A stretch of DNA of 64,000 nucleotides from Paenibacillus arenilitoris (GTDB taxonomy: Bacteria > Bacillota > Bacilli > Paenibacillales > Paenibacillaceae), in contig NZ_JACXIY010000015.1 of assembly GCF_014705655.1 (NCBI RefSeq), forward strand, positions 1 through 64,000. Reading direction: 5' to 3'. The position numbers and the translations under genes are program-made. The notes under the pieces are model-generated. The model saw only the letters and a program-made list of their open reading frames with translations. It was not told the DNA's origin and did not search any database. This document shows, piece by piece, positions 15,034 to 24,258 of this stretch (the stretch's first letter is position 1; each line of letters begins with the position of its first letter).

Positions 15034-16296
15034 TTGATGAAACGAAACATTATGCTGCTGGACGTCGGCAACGGAAGCAGGCGCCTGAAGCAGCTTCTGG
15101 TCACCGGGCGGATATTCGCGCTGCTCTCATTCAGTTCGATGCTGTTCTTTGTCATGCTCGGCATCGCCGGCATGGCGCATCAGCAATCGGCCGCGTCCCC
15201 TGTCAATTCGATGAAAGGATTCGCGGCCTCCGTATCCGGCGGTTTTTTTGGGGATATGCTAGAGATGGAGATGCCAGCGTTTCAGAGCAGCAGCCGGACG
15301 GAATCGTTTAATTCCAAACAAATCAGCGCCTTGTTCCTGAGGGCGTTAACCGATATCAATCCGGCCGATCCGAAAAGCCTGCTGGCGGGCGAGCTTCCCG
15401 GCATGAGCGCGGGCGACGCGTTTCTCATTCGCAAAGGCATCGGAACGGACACGGAAGTCGGACCGGAGGACAACGCGCCGATCGTTCATGACCCGGACGA
15501 GGGGAAGCAGGAGCCGGGGAACGAAGGGGAAGCGGACGGAGGCGCGCAGCCGCAGCCGACGCCTGGCGGCGATCAGCCGCAGGAGGAGCCCGCCGAGGGC
15601 GGCAAGGACGATGAGCCGGACGCGCCGGCGAAGCCGACGACCGGCGACCGAAAAGTCGCGTTCATCTATCATTCCCATAACCGCGAATCGTGGTATCCGG
15701 AGTTGACCGATAAGAACAAGGATCCGAATTCGGCCACGAAGAACATTACGCTCGTAGGGGAGCGGCTCGCGCGGAAGCTCGAGGAGAACGGCGTCGGCGC
15801 GCAGCATTCCGATACGGATTATCCGACGGCGATCCGGGATTACCGTTGGGAGCTGTCCTACAAATATTCCATGAAGACGGTGAAGGAAGCGATCGCCAGC
15901 AGCAAGGACTTGAAGCTGTTTTTCGATTTGCACCGGGATTCCCAGAAGCGGAAGTATACGACGATCGAAATTGACGGCAAAAGCTACGCGCAGGTTTATT
16001 TCATTATCGGCCACAAAAACCCGGACTGGGAGAAGAACGAGGCGTTCGCTACCAAAATCCACGAGGCGCTGGACAAAAAATACCCCGGCATATCGCGCGG
16101 CATTTGGGGCAAAACGGCGGCGAGCGGCAACGCGGAATACAATCAATCGCTCGCGCCGGAAAGCGTGCTGATCGAGGTCGGCGGGGTGGACAACACGCTC
16201 GCGGAATCGTACCGGACGGCAGACGCGCTCGCCGAAGTCATATCCGAAATTTATTGGGCTGACGAGAAGGTATCGGCGAAGGGGACGGAAAGCTAG
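15034..16296 (+). CDS. spoIIP: Stage II sporulation protein P
   Basis: Peptidoglycan amidase/endopeptidase of the SpoIIDMP engulfment machine. It is membrane-anchored in the mother cell and acts on septal cell wall. Seen: a transmembrane anchor (about residues 28-48), a Pro/Glu-rich linker (about 140-205), then the amidase domain with VAFIYHSHNRESW (zinc His), FFDLHRDS, YFIIGHKNPDWEKN and ESVLIEVGGVDNTL. The TTG at 15034 is 8 bases from GGAGG; the ATG at 15037 is equally possible. It follows gpr as in B. subtilis. Confidence 0.94.
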   Translation: MMKRNIMLLDVGNGSRRLKQLLVTGRIFALLSFSSMLFFVMLGIAGMAHQQSAASPVNSMKGFAASVSGGFFGDMLEMEMPAFQSSSRTESFNSKQISALFLRALTDINPADPKSLLAGELPGMSAGDAFLIRKGIGTDTEVGPEDNAPIVHDPDEGKQEPGNEGEADGGAQPQPTPGGDQPQEEPAEGGKDDEPDAPAKPTTGDRKVAFIYHSHNRESWYPELTDKNKDPNSATKNITLVGERLARKLEENGVGAQHSDTDYPTAIRDYRWELSYKYSMKTVKEAIASSKDLKLFFDLHRDSQKRKYTTIEIDGKSYAQVYFIIGHKNPDWEKNEAFATKIHEALDKKYPGISRGIWGKTAASGNAEYNQSLAPESVLIEVGGVDNTLAESYRTADALAEVISEIYWADEKVSAKGTES

Positions 16297-16336
16297 CCGT
16301 ATCCCCCGAAAAGGACAACGAAAGGATGAATGAGCC

Positions 16337-16777
16337 ATGAAGCGGAAATCGTTCAAGTGGGCGGTGCTTGGGGCGGCGCTAGCCGTAATCGTCGTGTACG
16401 GCATCGATATGACCACGGCCGGCATCGAGCGGATCAACGGACCGATCGAAGGCGGGGAATTCGCGGAGGCGCCTGCGCCTGAACCGTCTGCGGAAGCGGC
16501 TTCGGGCTTTACGACCGAGCAGCAGCGGAAAATCGCCGAGCTCGAGCGGGAGCTGGAGGAGGTGAAGCGTCTCGCTTCGACAGGGGACGACTCGTCCGCG
16601 CCCGAGCCGGACGCGACCATGGCCGGCGGCGAGAACGAGCGGCTGCCCGGCATCCCGCTGGAGAACGATCAATCGGCCGTCAACAAAATCGCCGATTCCA
16701 CGTCCGGCCTGCTTCAAAGCATGTCAAGCGAAGGCATCCGGCTCGTCGTATCGATCTTTGACGGGCTCATTAAATGA
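16337..16777 (+). CDS. YqxA-like sporulation-cluster membrane protein
   Basis: A 146-residue protein between spoIIP and lepA, where B. subtilis has yqxA. Seen: an N-terminal membrane anchor (FKWAVLGAALAVIVVYGI), a Pro/Ala/Glu-rich stretch, a short coiled coil (about 55-80, QQRKIAELERELEEVKRL) and a C-terminal amphipathic segment. Assignment to the YqxA (DUF3679) family is by position and topology, not by strong motifs. It begins 40 bases after spoIIP and is probably co-transcribed. Function unknown. Confidence 0.65.
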   Translation: MKRKSFKWAVLGAALAVIVVYGIDMTTAGIERINGPIEGGEFAEAPAPEPSAEAASGFTTEQQRKIAELERELEEVKRLASTGDDSSAPEPDATMAGGENERLPGIPLENDQSAVNKIADSTSGLLQSMSSEGIRLVVSIFDGLIK

Positions 16778-16789
16778 TAATAATGCACA

Positions 16790-16818
16790 TTGCTGGGCGT
16801 CATCTTAACTGATATAAT
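16790..16818 (+). promoter_or_regulatory. Sigma-A promoter of lepA
   Basis: TTGCTG, 17 bases, TATAAT, placing the start site near 16825, about 35 bases before the lepA ATG. Confidence 0.85.
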
Positions 16819-16860
16819 AGGAGGAATGATTAGCATTATTGGAAATTGTGGGGGTTAGGC

Positions 16861-18678
16861 ATGACGGACGTACGTGACCGACAAAAGAAAATTCGAAATT
16901 TTTCCATTATCGCGCATATAGACCACGGAAAGTCTACGCTTGCCGACCGGATTTTAGAATATACCGGAGCGCTGTCGTCCCGCGAGATGCAGGAGCAGGT
17001 TCTCGACCAGATGGATTTGGAGAGGGAGCGCGGCATTACGATCAAGCTGCAGGCCGTTCGGTTGTCTTACCGCGCGGACGACGGCGAGGAATATTTGCTT
17101 AACCTGATCGATACGCCCGGACACGTCGACTTTACGTATGAGGTGTCCCGCAGCATGGCCGCATGCGAGGGCGCGCTGCTCGTCGTGGACGCGGCGCAGG
17201 GCATCGAGGCGCAGACGCTTGCGAACGTCTACTTGGCGCTGGACAGCAATCTTGAAATATTGCCCGTCGTGAACAAAATCGATTTGCCTAGCGCGGAGCC
17301 GGAGCGGGTCAAGCAGGAAATCGAGGACGTCATCGGGCTGGACGCGAGCGACGCGGTGCTGGCTTCGGCCAAAGCCGGCATCGGCATCAAGGAAATATTG
17401 GAGCAGGTCGTCGCGAAGGTGCCGGCGCCGACCGGAGACCCGGATAAGCCGCTGAAGGCGCTTATCTTCGATTCGCATTACGATCCTTACAAAGGCGTTA
17501 TCGTCTACGTCAGGGTCATGGACGGCAGCATCAAGGCCGGCAAAAAAATCCGGTTCATGGCGACGGGCGCGGAATTCGAGGTGATCGAGGTCGGCGCGTT
17601 CAAGCCGCGGATGTCGATCGTCGACGAGCTCGCGGTTGGCGACGTCGGCTTCATTGTCGCGGGCATCAAGAACGTGAAGGACACGCGCGTCGGCGATACC
17701 GTTACGGACGCGAAGCAGCCGGCGCCCGCGCCGCTGCCGGGCTACCGCAAAATCAACCCGATGGTATTCTGCGGCCTGTACCCGATCGAGACGCAGGACT
17801 ATAACGATCTTCGCGAGGCGCTGGAGAAGCTCGAGCTGAACGACGCGTCGCTGAGGTATGAGCCGGAATCGTCGACGGCGCTCGGTTTCGGCTTCCGCTG
17901 CGGCTTCCTGGGCTTGCTTCATATGGAAATCATACAGGAGAGGATCGAGAGGGAATTCAACATTCCGCTCATTACGACGGCGCCGAGCGTTATATATAAA
18001 GTAACGCTGACGAACGGGGATGTGATCGAAATCGACAACCCGTCCAATTATCCGGAGTCGGGCAAGCTCGATTTCGTCGAAGAGCCGTTCGTGAAAGCTT
18101 CGATCATCGTGCCGAACGATTACGTCGGAGCAATCATGGAGCTTTGCCAAAGCAAACGCGGCGAATTCGTGAATATGGAGTATTTGGACACGAACCGGGT
18201 GACGCTTACGTACCAGATTCCGCTGTCGGAAGTCGTATACGATTTCTTCGACCAGCTGAAGTCGAGCACGAAGGGCTACGCTTCGTTCGATTACGAGCTG
18301 TCCGGCTACCGCCGCTCGAACCTGGTCAAGATGGACATCATGCTGAACGGCGAGCAGGTCGACGCATTGTCCGTCATCGTGCACCGCGACCGCGCGTACC
18401 AGCGCGGACGGGTTATCTGCCAGAAGATGAAGGAGCTTATTCCGCGCCAGATGTTCGAGGTGCCCGTACAGGCTTCGATCGGCACGAAGGTCATCGCCCG
18501 CGAGACGGTGAAGGCGATGCGCAAGAACGTCCTTGCCAAATGCTACGGGGGCGACATCAGCCGGAAGCGGAAGCTGCTCGAGAAGCAGAAGGAAGGCAAG
18601 AAGCGGATGAAGCAGGTTGGCAGCGTGGAGGTGCCGCAGGAAGCGTTCATGGCGGTGCTCAAAATCGACGAGGATTAA
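16861..18678 (+). CDS. lepA: Elongation factor 4 (LepA)
   Basis: Ribosome-associated translational GTPase (EF4), 605 residues. Seen: G1 AHIDHGKST, switch region RERGITIK, G3 DTPGHVDF, G4 NKIDLP, and the LepA-specific C-terminal domain with [24 protein letters not shown]. The ATG after GGGGGTTAG is preferred; the 15 bases upstream also read in frame but have no ribosome site because transcription starts at about 16825. A terminator follows. Confidence 0.97.
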   Translation: MTDVRDRQKKIRNFSIIAHIDHGKSTLADRILEYTGALSSREMQEQVLDQMDLERERGITIKLQAVRLSYRADDGEEYLLNLIDTPGHVDFTYEVSRSMAACEGALLVVDAAQGIEAQTLANVYLALDSNLEILPVVNKIDLPSAEPERVKQEIEDVIGLDASDAVLASAKAGIGIKEILEQVVAKVPAPTGDPDKPLKALIFDSHYDPYKGVIVYVRVMDGSIKAGKKIRFMATGAEFEVIEVGAFKPRMSIVDELAVGDVGFIVAGIKNVKDTRVGDTVTDAKQPAPAPLPGYRKINPMVFCGLYPIETQDYNDLREALEKLELNDASLRYEPESSTALGFGFRCGFLGLLHMEIIQERIEREFNIPLITTAPSVIYKVTLTNGDVIEIDNPSNYPESGKLDFVEEPFVKASIIVPNDYVGAIMELCQSKRGEFVNMEYLDTNRVTLTYQIPLSEVVYDFFDQLKSSTKGYASFDYELSGYRRSNLVKMDIMLNGEQVDALSVIVHRDRAYQRGRVICQKMKELIPRQMFEVPVQASIGTKVIARETVKAMRKNVLAKCYGGDISRKRKLLEKQKEGKKRMKQVGSVEVPQEAFMAVLKIDED

Positions 18679-18695
18679 ACAACCGTACGAGGATG

Positions 18696-18731
18696 AGGGA
18701 GAGCGCGGCTCTCTCTTTTTTCTTTTTTTTA
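18696..18731 (+). terminator. Intrinsic terminator of lepA
   Basis: GGGAGAGC, GC-rich loop, GCTCTCTC, followed by TTTTTT and further T-rich sequence. Confidence 0.85.
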
Positions 18732-18763
18732 TCGCAAGCTTCCATTGAAGGAGGGAATCAACG

Positions 18764-19924
18764 ATGAGTCTGATTCAGTCGCCGAAGGCGCTGTATATCC
18801 ATATCCCGTTCTGCACGAACAAATGCCATTATTGCGATTTTACGTCCTATGTGCTCAAAGGGCAGCCAGTCGACCAATACCTCGATGCGCTTGAGCAGGA
18901 GATGCGCCGTACGGCGGGGGTGCTTCCGCCGGAGCGGATCGATACCGTCTTCGTCGGCGGAGGGACGCCGACCGTCCTTACGCCCGTTCAGATGGCAAGG
19001 TTCCTGTCGGACGTGCGCAGACACTTCCCGCTTGCGCCGGACGCGGAATTTACGATGGAAGCCAACCCCGGCACGACGGATATCGAGAAGCTGGCTGCCA
19101 TGAAGGAAGGCGGCGTGAACCGGATCAGCTTCGGCGTCCAATCGTTCGACAACGGATTACTGGAGCGGATCGGGCGTATCCACAATGTCGACGACGTATA
19201 CCGCAGCTTGGAAAATGCGCGTTCGGTCGGCTTCTCGAACCTGTCGATCGATTTGATGTTCGGGCTGCCCGGGCAGACATTGGAACTGCTGGCGGAAAGC
19301 GTGAGACGCGCGCTTGCGCTCGAGCTGCCGCATTATTCGATATACAGCCTTAAAGTGGAAGAAAATACGCTGTTCCACAAGCTGTACGAACGCAACGAGC
19401 TGCCGCTTCCTCCGGAAGAGGAGGAATTCAATATGTATATCCTGCTGATGGACATGATGAAGGCGAACGGTTACGCGCATTATGAAATCAGCAATTTCGC
19501 AAAACCCGGCTTCGAAAGCCGGCATAACTCCACCTACTGGCGCAACGAGTCGTATTACGGCCTGGGAGCCGGCGCGCACGGATACGCGAACCGGGTCCGC
19601 CACGTGAACCTGAAGGGCATCACCCCGTACATCGAAGCCGCTGCGGCGGGCTTGCCGCGCCTGGAGACGTTCGAGGTGCCGGAGGAGGAAGCAATGGAGG
19701 ATTTCATGATGGTCGGCCTCAGGCTGCTCGAGGGCGTTCCCGCATCCCGGTTCGCCGAGCAGTTCGGCGGACGGCGGCTGGAGGACAAATTCGGCGCGGT
19801 TATCGACAAGCTTACGAAGGACGGCTTGCTTGAGAAGGCGCAAAAGGACGAGAACACGATTTATAAGCTGACCGATAAAGGCGTGCTTCTCGGCAACGAA
19901 GTATTCGGCGCCTTCATCGGCTAA
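18764..19924 (+). CDS. hemW: HemW, radical-SAM heme chaperone (formerly HemN-like)
   Basis: 386 residues. Seen: YIHIPFCTNKCHYCDF, giving the C-x3-C-x2-C iron-sulfur site; GGGTPTVL; and the N-terminal radical-SAM barrel followed by a HemN C-terminal domain. HemW proteins are heme chaperones and lack the coproporphyrinogen oxidase activity of true HemN, despite older annotations. It lacks the longer HemN N-terminal extension, which supports HemW. AAGGAGGG precedes the ATG. Gene order lepA-hemW-hrcA matches Bacillus, with one gene inserted. Confidence 0.93.
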   Translation: MSLIQSPKALYIHIPFCTNKCHYCDFTSYVLKGQPVDQYLDALEQEMRRTAGVLPPERIDTVFVGGGTPTVLTPVQMARFLSDVRRHFPLAPDAEFTMEANPGTTDIEKLAAMKEGGVNRISFGVQSFDNGLLERIGRIHNVDDVYRSLENARSVGFSNLSIDLMFGLPGQTLELLAESVRRALALELPHYSIYSLKVEENTLFHKLYERNELPLPPEEEEFNMYILLMDMMKANGYAHYEISNFAKPGFESRHNSTYWRNESYYGLGAGAHGYANRVRHVNLKGITPYIEAAAAGLPRLETFEVPEEEAMEDFMMVGLRLLEGVPASRFAEQFGGRRLEDKFGAVIDKLTKDGLLEKAQKDENTIYKLTDKGVLLGNEVFGAFIG

Positions 19925-19951
19925 CCCGGGCACGGACAGGTAAAAAATCTC

Positions 19952-19980
19952 TTGAGTTAAAATGCGTAGTGTTGTATATT
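19952..19980 (+). promoter_or_regulatory. Sigma-A promoter of the acetyltransferase gene
   Basis: TTGAGT, 17 bases, TATATT, 47 bases before the ATG. Confidence 0.7.
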
Positions 19981-20027
19981 TATTCATATTGATTTTGAAC
20001 CTGTACCGGGTGGAGGCGAAGGCATAA

Positions 20028-20498
20028 ATGCAGGCATTGCAGGTCGTATGCAGACAAGCGACGTCGGGCGACGTCGAGACATTGTTTCAATTAATTAAAG
20101 GATATGCCGAGAAAGGCATTATGCTGCCTCGCACACGGGAAGCGCTGGCCCGTATGATCGATACGTTCGTCGTGGCGGAGATCGGGGACGAGGTCGTCGG
20201 CTGCGGCGCCTTGACGAGACTCGGCAAAGATCTGGTCGAGATCCGTTCGCTCGGCATGTCCGAGGGCTATAAGGGTCTCGGGATCGGGAGCAGGCTCGTG
20301 GAGGCCTTGATCGAACAAGCAAGGGAACAGGACATCCCGAAAATTATGGCGCTCACGTACGCGGTATCGTTTTTCGAGAAAAACGGCTTCTCGGTCGTCG
20401 ACAAGGAAATTTTCCCCGAGAAGGTTTGGAAGGATTGCGTCAACTGTCCGAAGCAGCTTGCCTGCGATGAAATAGCGGTCCTAAAAATACTGAACTGA
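20028..20498 (+). CDS. Short ArgA-like GNAT N-acetyltransferase
   Basis: A 156-residue single-domain GNAT protein. Seen: acetyl-CoA site GYKGLGIGSRLVEALIEQAR, the substrate-region text VVGCGALTRLG, SFFEKNGFSVVDKEIFPEKVW and a Cys-rich CVNCPKQLACDE near the C terminus. The pattern resembles short N-acetylglutamate synthases (ArgA GNAT domain without the kinase-like domain), which begin arginine synthesis. The cysteine pair is seen in that group. It has its own promoter, so it is not simply part of the heat-shock operon. A different amino-group substrate is possible. Confidence 0.7.
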   Translation: MQALQVVCRQATSGDVETLFQLIKGYAEKGIMLPRTREALARMIDTFVVAEIGDEVVGCGALTRLGKDLVEIRSLGMSEGYKGLGIGSRLVEALIEQAREQDIPKIMALTYAVSFFEKNGFSVVDKEIFPEKVWKDCVNCPKQLACDEIAVLKILN

Positions 20499-20499
20499 C

Positions 20500-20529
20500 T
20501 TGACAATCGTCAAGCCGGTTTGGTATTTT
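20500..20529 (+). promoter_or_regulatory. Sigma-A promoter of hrcA-grpE-dnaK
   Basis: TTGACA, 18 bases, TATTTT, with the CIRCE operator immediately downstream so that bound HrcA would block initiation. The -10 match is only fair. Confidence 0.6.
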
Positions 20530-20540
20530 TGTATTAATGA

Positions 20541-20567
20541 TTAGCACTCGACCGTATTGAGTGCTAA
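20541..20567. promoter_or_regulatory. CIRCE operator (HrcA binding site)
   Basis: TTAGCACTC, 9 bases, GAGTGCTAA: a perfect match to the controlling inverted repeat of chaperone expression, 50 bases before hrcA. HrcA represses through it when GroEL keeps HrcA active. Confidence 0.97.
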
Positions 20568-20616
20568 CGATGGGGAACGATGACAGCGCAAAGCCTATTC
20601 TTAAGGGGGAGTTCGA

Positions 20617-21642
20617 ATGCTTACGGAACGACAACGGTTGATTTTGCACGCGATAGTGGATGATTATATTCGCTCGGCCGAGCCGGTCGGTTCGCGGAGC
20701 ATTTCGAAACGCGGCGACGTTGGCTTCAGCCCGGCCACCATCCGCAACGAAATGGCGGATTTGGAGGAGCTGGGATTTCTGGAGCAGCCGCATACGTCAG
20801 CAGGACGCGTCCCTTCAACGAAAGGCTACCGCTATTACGTCGACCATCTCGTAAAGCTGAACGAAGCGGACGAGAACGAGATCGGCATGGTCCGCTCGTT
20901 CGTAACGGACAAGATGAATCAAATGGAGCAAGTCATCCAGCACACGGCCACGATTCTGTCCAACTTGACGAACTATACATCGATCCTGCTCGGACCGGAA
21001 ATGTTCAGCAATTCGCTGAAGCATTTCGGGCTCGTTCCGCTCGATCAAAACTCCGCGGTCGCGATCATCGTGACGAATACGGGGCATGTCGAGAACCGGA
21101 CGATTGCGATTCCGGACGGCGTCAGGATGGAGGACATGGAGAAGGTCGTCCATATTTTGAACGCGAAGCTGGTCGGCGTTCCGCTTGTCCGCCTGCGCTC
21201 GAAGCTTTATACGGAAGTCGGTCAGGAGCTGGAGAGGCATGTCGATCGCTACGAGCAGCTGCTGCAGGTGCTTGATCAAACGCTGCAAAACGACGACGAT
21301 CATCGGGTCTACATGAGCGGCACGACCAATATGCTGACGCAGCCGGAATTCAAGGACGTCGACAAAGTGAAGACGATCCTTGATCTGCTCGACGAAACGC
21401 CTACGATTTTGAAAATGATTTCCGGTCTGCCTTCGGGTATACAAGTGCGGATCGGAACAGAAAATGACCACAAGGCAATCAGCGATTGCAGCCTGATCAC
21501 GGCGACTTACGCGATTGACGGCCAATCGCTCGGCACGATCGGTATTTTGGGGCCTACCCGGATGGAGTACGGCAAAGTTATTCGTCTCTTGGATCTCATT
21601 TCCAAGGATATGTCGGTTCTTCTGAGCCGCTGGTATAAATGA
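20617..21642 (+). CDS. hrcA: Heat-inducible transcription repressor HrcA
   Basis: 341-residue repressor that binds CIRCE and depends on GroEL for folding, so it senses unfolded protein. Seen: an N-terminal winged helix (LTERQRLILHAIVDDYIRSAEPVGSRSI ... SPATIRNEMADLEELG), PHTSAGRVPSTKGYRYYVD and the C-terminal domain ending with LGPTRMEYGKVI. It starts after AAGGGGGAG. First gene of the heat-shock operon and autoregulated through the operator in front of it. Confidence 0.97.
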   Translation: MLTERQRLILHAIVDDYIRSAEPVGSRSISKRGDVGFSPATIRNEMADLEELGFLEQPHTSAGRVPSTKGYRYYVDHLVKLNEADENEIGMVRSFVTDKMNQMEQVIQHTATILSNLTNYTSILLGPEMFSNSLKHFGLVPLDQNSAVAIIVTNTGHVENRTIAIPDGVRMEDMEKVVHILNAKLVGVPLVRLRSKLYTEVGQELERHVDRYEQLLQVLDQTLQNDDDHRVYMSGTTNMLTQPEFKDVDKVKTILDLLDETPTILKMISGLPSGIQVRIGTENDHKAISDCSLITATYAIDGQSLGTIGILGPTRMEYGKVIRLLDLISKDMSVLLSRWYK

Positions 21643-21663
21643 TTCGTTTAAGGAGGTGAACGT

Positions 21664-22230
21664 ATGAGTACGAAGGAACAACAAAACGAAGCGGCAGAAC
21701 CGGTCGAGGCTGCCGAAGAGGTTGTTGCCCGTGAAGAAGCGGAGCAGGCTGCGGAACCGGCAAAGGAAGCGGCCTCGGACGACGCGCGCTACGCGGAGCT
21801 GGCGAAGCAGCTCGAGGAAAGCCAACAACGATACTTACGCGCGCAAGCGGACTTCGATAACTTCCGCCGTCGCACGCAGAAGGAAAAAGAAGAGCTCGGA
21901 CAATACGCTTCCATGAAGCTGATCGGACAGCTGCTGCCGGTCGTCGATAACTTCGAGCGCGCCGTCGCCGCCGCATCGGCCAACGGGGACTTCGACTCGC
22001 TTGCAAAAGGCGTGGACATGATTTTCCGCCAGCTGGCGCAGGCGCTCGAGCAAGAAGGGCTCAAAGCGATGGAGGTCGTCGGCCAGCCGTTTAATCCCGA
22101 ATTCCATCAGGCGGTCATGCAGGTCGAATCCGACGAGCATGAGGAAGGCATCGTCGTCGAGGAGATGCAGAAGGGCTACATGCTGAAAGAGAAAGTTCTG
22201 CGTCCCGCAATGGTCAAAGTCAGCGGCTAG
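21664..22230 (+). CDS. grpE: Nucleotide exchange factor GrpE
   Basis: 188 residues. Releases ADP from DnaK. Seen: an acidic Glu/Ala-rich N terminus (1-40), a long coiled-coil dimerisation helix (about 38-90, RYLRAQADFDNFRRRTQKEK) and a C-terminal beta domain with GQPFNPEFHQAVMQVE and GYMLKEKVLRPAMVKVS. AAGGAGGTGAAC precedes the ATG. It lies 21 bases after hrcA. A short GGCGACCGCC hairpin with a T-run just after its stop could attenuate read-through into dnaK. Confidence 0.97.
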   Translation: MSTKEQQNEAAEPVEAAEEVVAREEAEQAAEPAKEAASDDARYAELAKQLEESQQRYLRAQADFDNFRRRTQKEKEELGQYASMKLIGQLLPVVDNFERAVAAASANGDFDSLAKGVDMIFRQLAQALEQEGLKAMEVVGQPFNPEFHQAVMQVESDEHEEGIVVEEMQKGYMLKEKVLRPAMVKVSG

Positions 22231-22307
22231 CAGGCGACCGCCTTTTTTTCTATTTATAACGAATGCACATACAGCTTATTAAAATAAGTCTTAGGAGGAA
22301 CTAAGCG

Positions 22308-24155
22308 ATGAGTAAAGTTATCGGTATTGACCTTGGCACGACCAACTCCTGCGTTGCCGTCATGGAGGGCGGGGAAGCCGTCGTTATTCCTAATCCGGAA
22401 GGCAACCGCACGACGCCTTCGGTCGTAGGCTTCAAGAAAGACGGCGAGCGCGTCGTCGGCGAAACGGCGAAGCGCCAGGCCATCACGAACCCGGACCGCA
22501 CGATCATCTCGATCAAACGCCACATGGGCACGAACCACAAAGAAACGATCGACGGCAAAGAGTACACGCCGCAGGAAATTTCGGCGATCATTCTGCAAAA
22601 GCTGAAATCCGACGCGGAAGCCTACCTCGGCCAAACGGTAACGCAAGCGGTAATCACCGTTCCGGCTTATTTCAACGACAGCCAGCGCCAAGCGACGAAG
22701 GACGCAGGCAAAATCGCGGGCCTCGAAGTGCTCCGCATCGTCAACGAACCTACGGCAGCCGCGCTTGCGTACGGACTTGAGAAATCCGAAGATCAAACGA
22801 TTCTCGTCTACGACCTTGGCGGCGGTACGTTCGACGTCTCGATCCTCGAGCTCGGCGACGGCTTCTTCGAAGTAAAAGCGACGAGCGGCGACAACAAGCT
22901 CGGCGGCGACGACTTCGACCAAGTGATCATCGACTATCTCGTGAACGAATTCAAGAAGGATCAAGGCATCGATCTTTCCAAAGATAAAGCGGCGGTTCAA
23001 CGCTTGAAGGACGCTGCGGAAAAAGCGAAAAAAGAGCTTTCGGGCGTACTGACCTCCGCGATTTCGCTGCCGTTCATTACAATGGTAGACGGCGTGCCTC
23101 AGCACTTGGAGATGAGCCTGACCCGCGCGAAGTTCGATGAGCTTTCGGCCGCGCTGGTAGAGCGTACGCTCGGCCCGACTCGCCAAGCGCTCAGCGATGC
23201 CGGCATGTCGCCAAGCGATATCGACAAGGTGGTTCTTGTCGGCGGTTCGACGCGTATTCCCGCCGTGCAGGACGCCGTTAAAAAGCTGATCGGCAAAGAG
23301 CCGCACAAAGGCGTTAATCCGGACGAGGTCGTTGCCCTCGGCGCGGCCGTGCAAGCGGGCGTACTGACCGGCGACGTGAAAGACGTCGTATTGCTCGACG
23401 TTACGCCATTGTCGCTCGGTATCGAGACGGCAGGCGGCGTATTTACGAAAATGATCGAGCGCAACACGACGATTCCTACAAGCAAATCGCAAGTATTCTC
23501 GACGTACGCGGACAATCAGCCGGGCGTTGAAATTCACGTCCTGCAGGGCGAACGCTCGATGGCAAACGGCAACAAAACGCTCGGACGCTTCACGTTGAAC
23601 GATATTCCTCCGGCACCGCGCGGCGTACCGCAAATCGAAGTTACGTTCGATATCGACGCCAACGGCATCGTGAACGTGTCCGCGCTCGACAAAGGCACGG
23701 GCAAGAGCCAAAAAATTACGATCACGTCCTCGAGCGGCCTGAGCGAGGAAGAAATCGAAAAAATGATGAAGGACGCCGAGCTGAATGCGGAGGAAGACCG
23801 CAAGCGCCGCGATCTTGTCGAAGCGAAGAACAGCGCAGACCAATTGGTCTACTCCGTCGACAAGACGATCAAAGATCTTGGCGACAAGGTCGATCCGTCC
23901 GAAATCGAAAAAGCGAACGCCGCGAAAGAAAAAGTGACGGCAGCGCTTGCGACCGACGATCTGGAGCAAATCAATGCGGCAACGGAAGAATTGACGCAAA
24001 TCATCCAACAGCTCTCGGTTAAGCTGTACGAACAAGCTGCGCAAGGATCCGGAGCGGCCGAAGGCGACGCTGGCGCAAGCGATGCCGGCGCTTCGAAGGC
24101 GAATAAAGATAACGTAGTCGACGCCGATTACGAAGTCGTCGACGACAAAAAATAA
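22308..24155 (+). CDS. dnaK: Hsp70 chaperone DnaK
   Basis: 615-residue ATP-dependent chaperone. Seen: phosphate 1 motif [33 protein letters not shown], phosphate 2 [15 protein letters not shown], adenosine motif [14 protein letters not shown], linker [13 protein letters not shown], a substrate-binding domain, and a disordered Gly/Ala tail ending [11 protein letters not shown]. Codons are biased toward those of highly expressed genes compared with its neighbours. AGGAGGAAC precedes the ATG. Acts with GrpE and DnaJ encoded on either side. Confidence 0.98.
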   Translation: MSKVIGIDLGTTNSCVAVMEGGEAVVIPNPEGNRTTPSVVGFKKDGERVVGETAKRQAITNPDRTIISIKRHMGTNHKETIDGKEYTPQEISAIILQKLKSDAEAYLGQTVTQAVITVPAYFNDSQRQATKDAGKIAGLEVLRIVNEPTAAALAYGLEKSEDQTILVYDLGGGTFDVSILELGDGFFEVKATSGDNKLGGDDFDQVIIDYLVNEFKKDQGIDLSKDKAAVQRLKDAAEKAKKELSGVLTSAISLPFITMVDGVPQHLEMSLTRAKFDELSAALVERTLGPTRQALSDAGMSPSDIDKVVLVGGSTRIPAVQDAVKKLIGKEPHKGVNPDEVVALGAAVQAGVLTGDVKDVVLLDVTPLSLGIETAGGVFTKMIERNTTIPTSKSQVFSTYADNQPGVEIHVLQGERSMANGNKTLGRFTLNDIPPAPRGVPQIEVTFDIDANGIVNVSALDKGTGKSQKITITSSSGLSEEEIEKMMKDAELNAEEDRKRRDLVEAKNSADQLVYSVDKTIKDLGDKVDPSEIEKANAAKEKVTAALATDDLEQINAATEELTQIIQQLSVKLYEQAAQGSGAAEGDAGASDAGASKANKDNVVDADYEVVDDKK

Positions 24156-24165
24156 AGTGTAGCGG

Positions 24166-24214
24166 GCAAGAGGTCAAAGACAGGCGCTTTCCTGGCTTTG
24201 GCCTTCTTTCTTGC
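24166..24214 (+). terminator. Stem-loop terminator between dnaK and dnaJ
   Basis: GGTCAAAGACAGG ... CCTGGCTTTGGCC forms a long stem, with one A-G mismatch, that can extend outward with GCAAGA/TCTTGC, and is followed by TTCTTTCTT. It probably sets a lower dnaJ level by partial read-through. Confidence 0.7.
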
Positions 24215-24258
24215 GTTTATGCGCATGGCATCATAAGATATAACGGAGGTGAGAACAG

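Noticed and set aside
16827..16860. Possible 10-codon leader peptide ([10 protein letters not shown]) before lepA
   Set aside because: The apparent GAGG site lies upstream of the predicted transcription start at about 16825, so it would not be in the mRNA.
22254..24044. Long open frame (596 codons) on the minus strand opposite dnaK
   Set aside because: The composition is the Arg/Asp/Val/Leu-rich pattern expected from the reverse frame of a GC-rich coding gene, and it has no ribosome site or family motif. dnaK on the plus strand explains the region.
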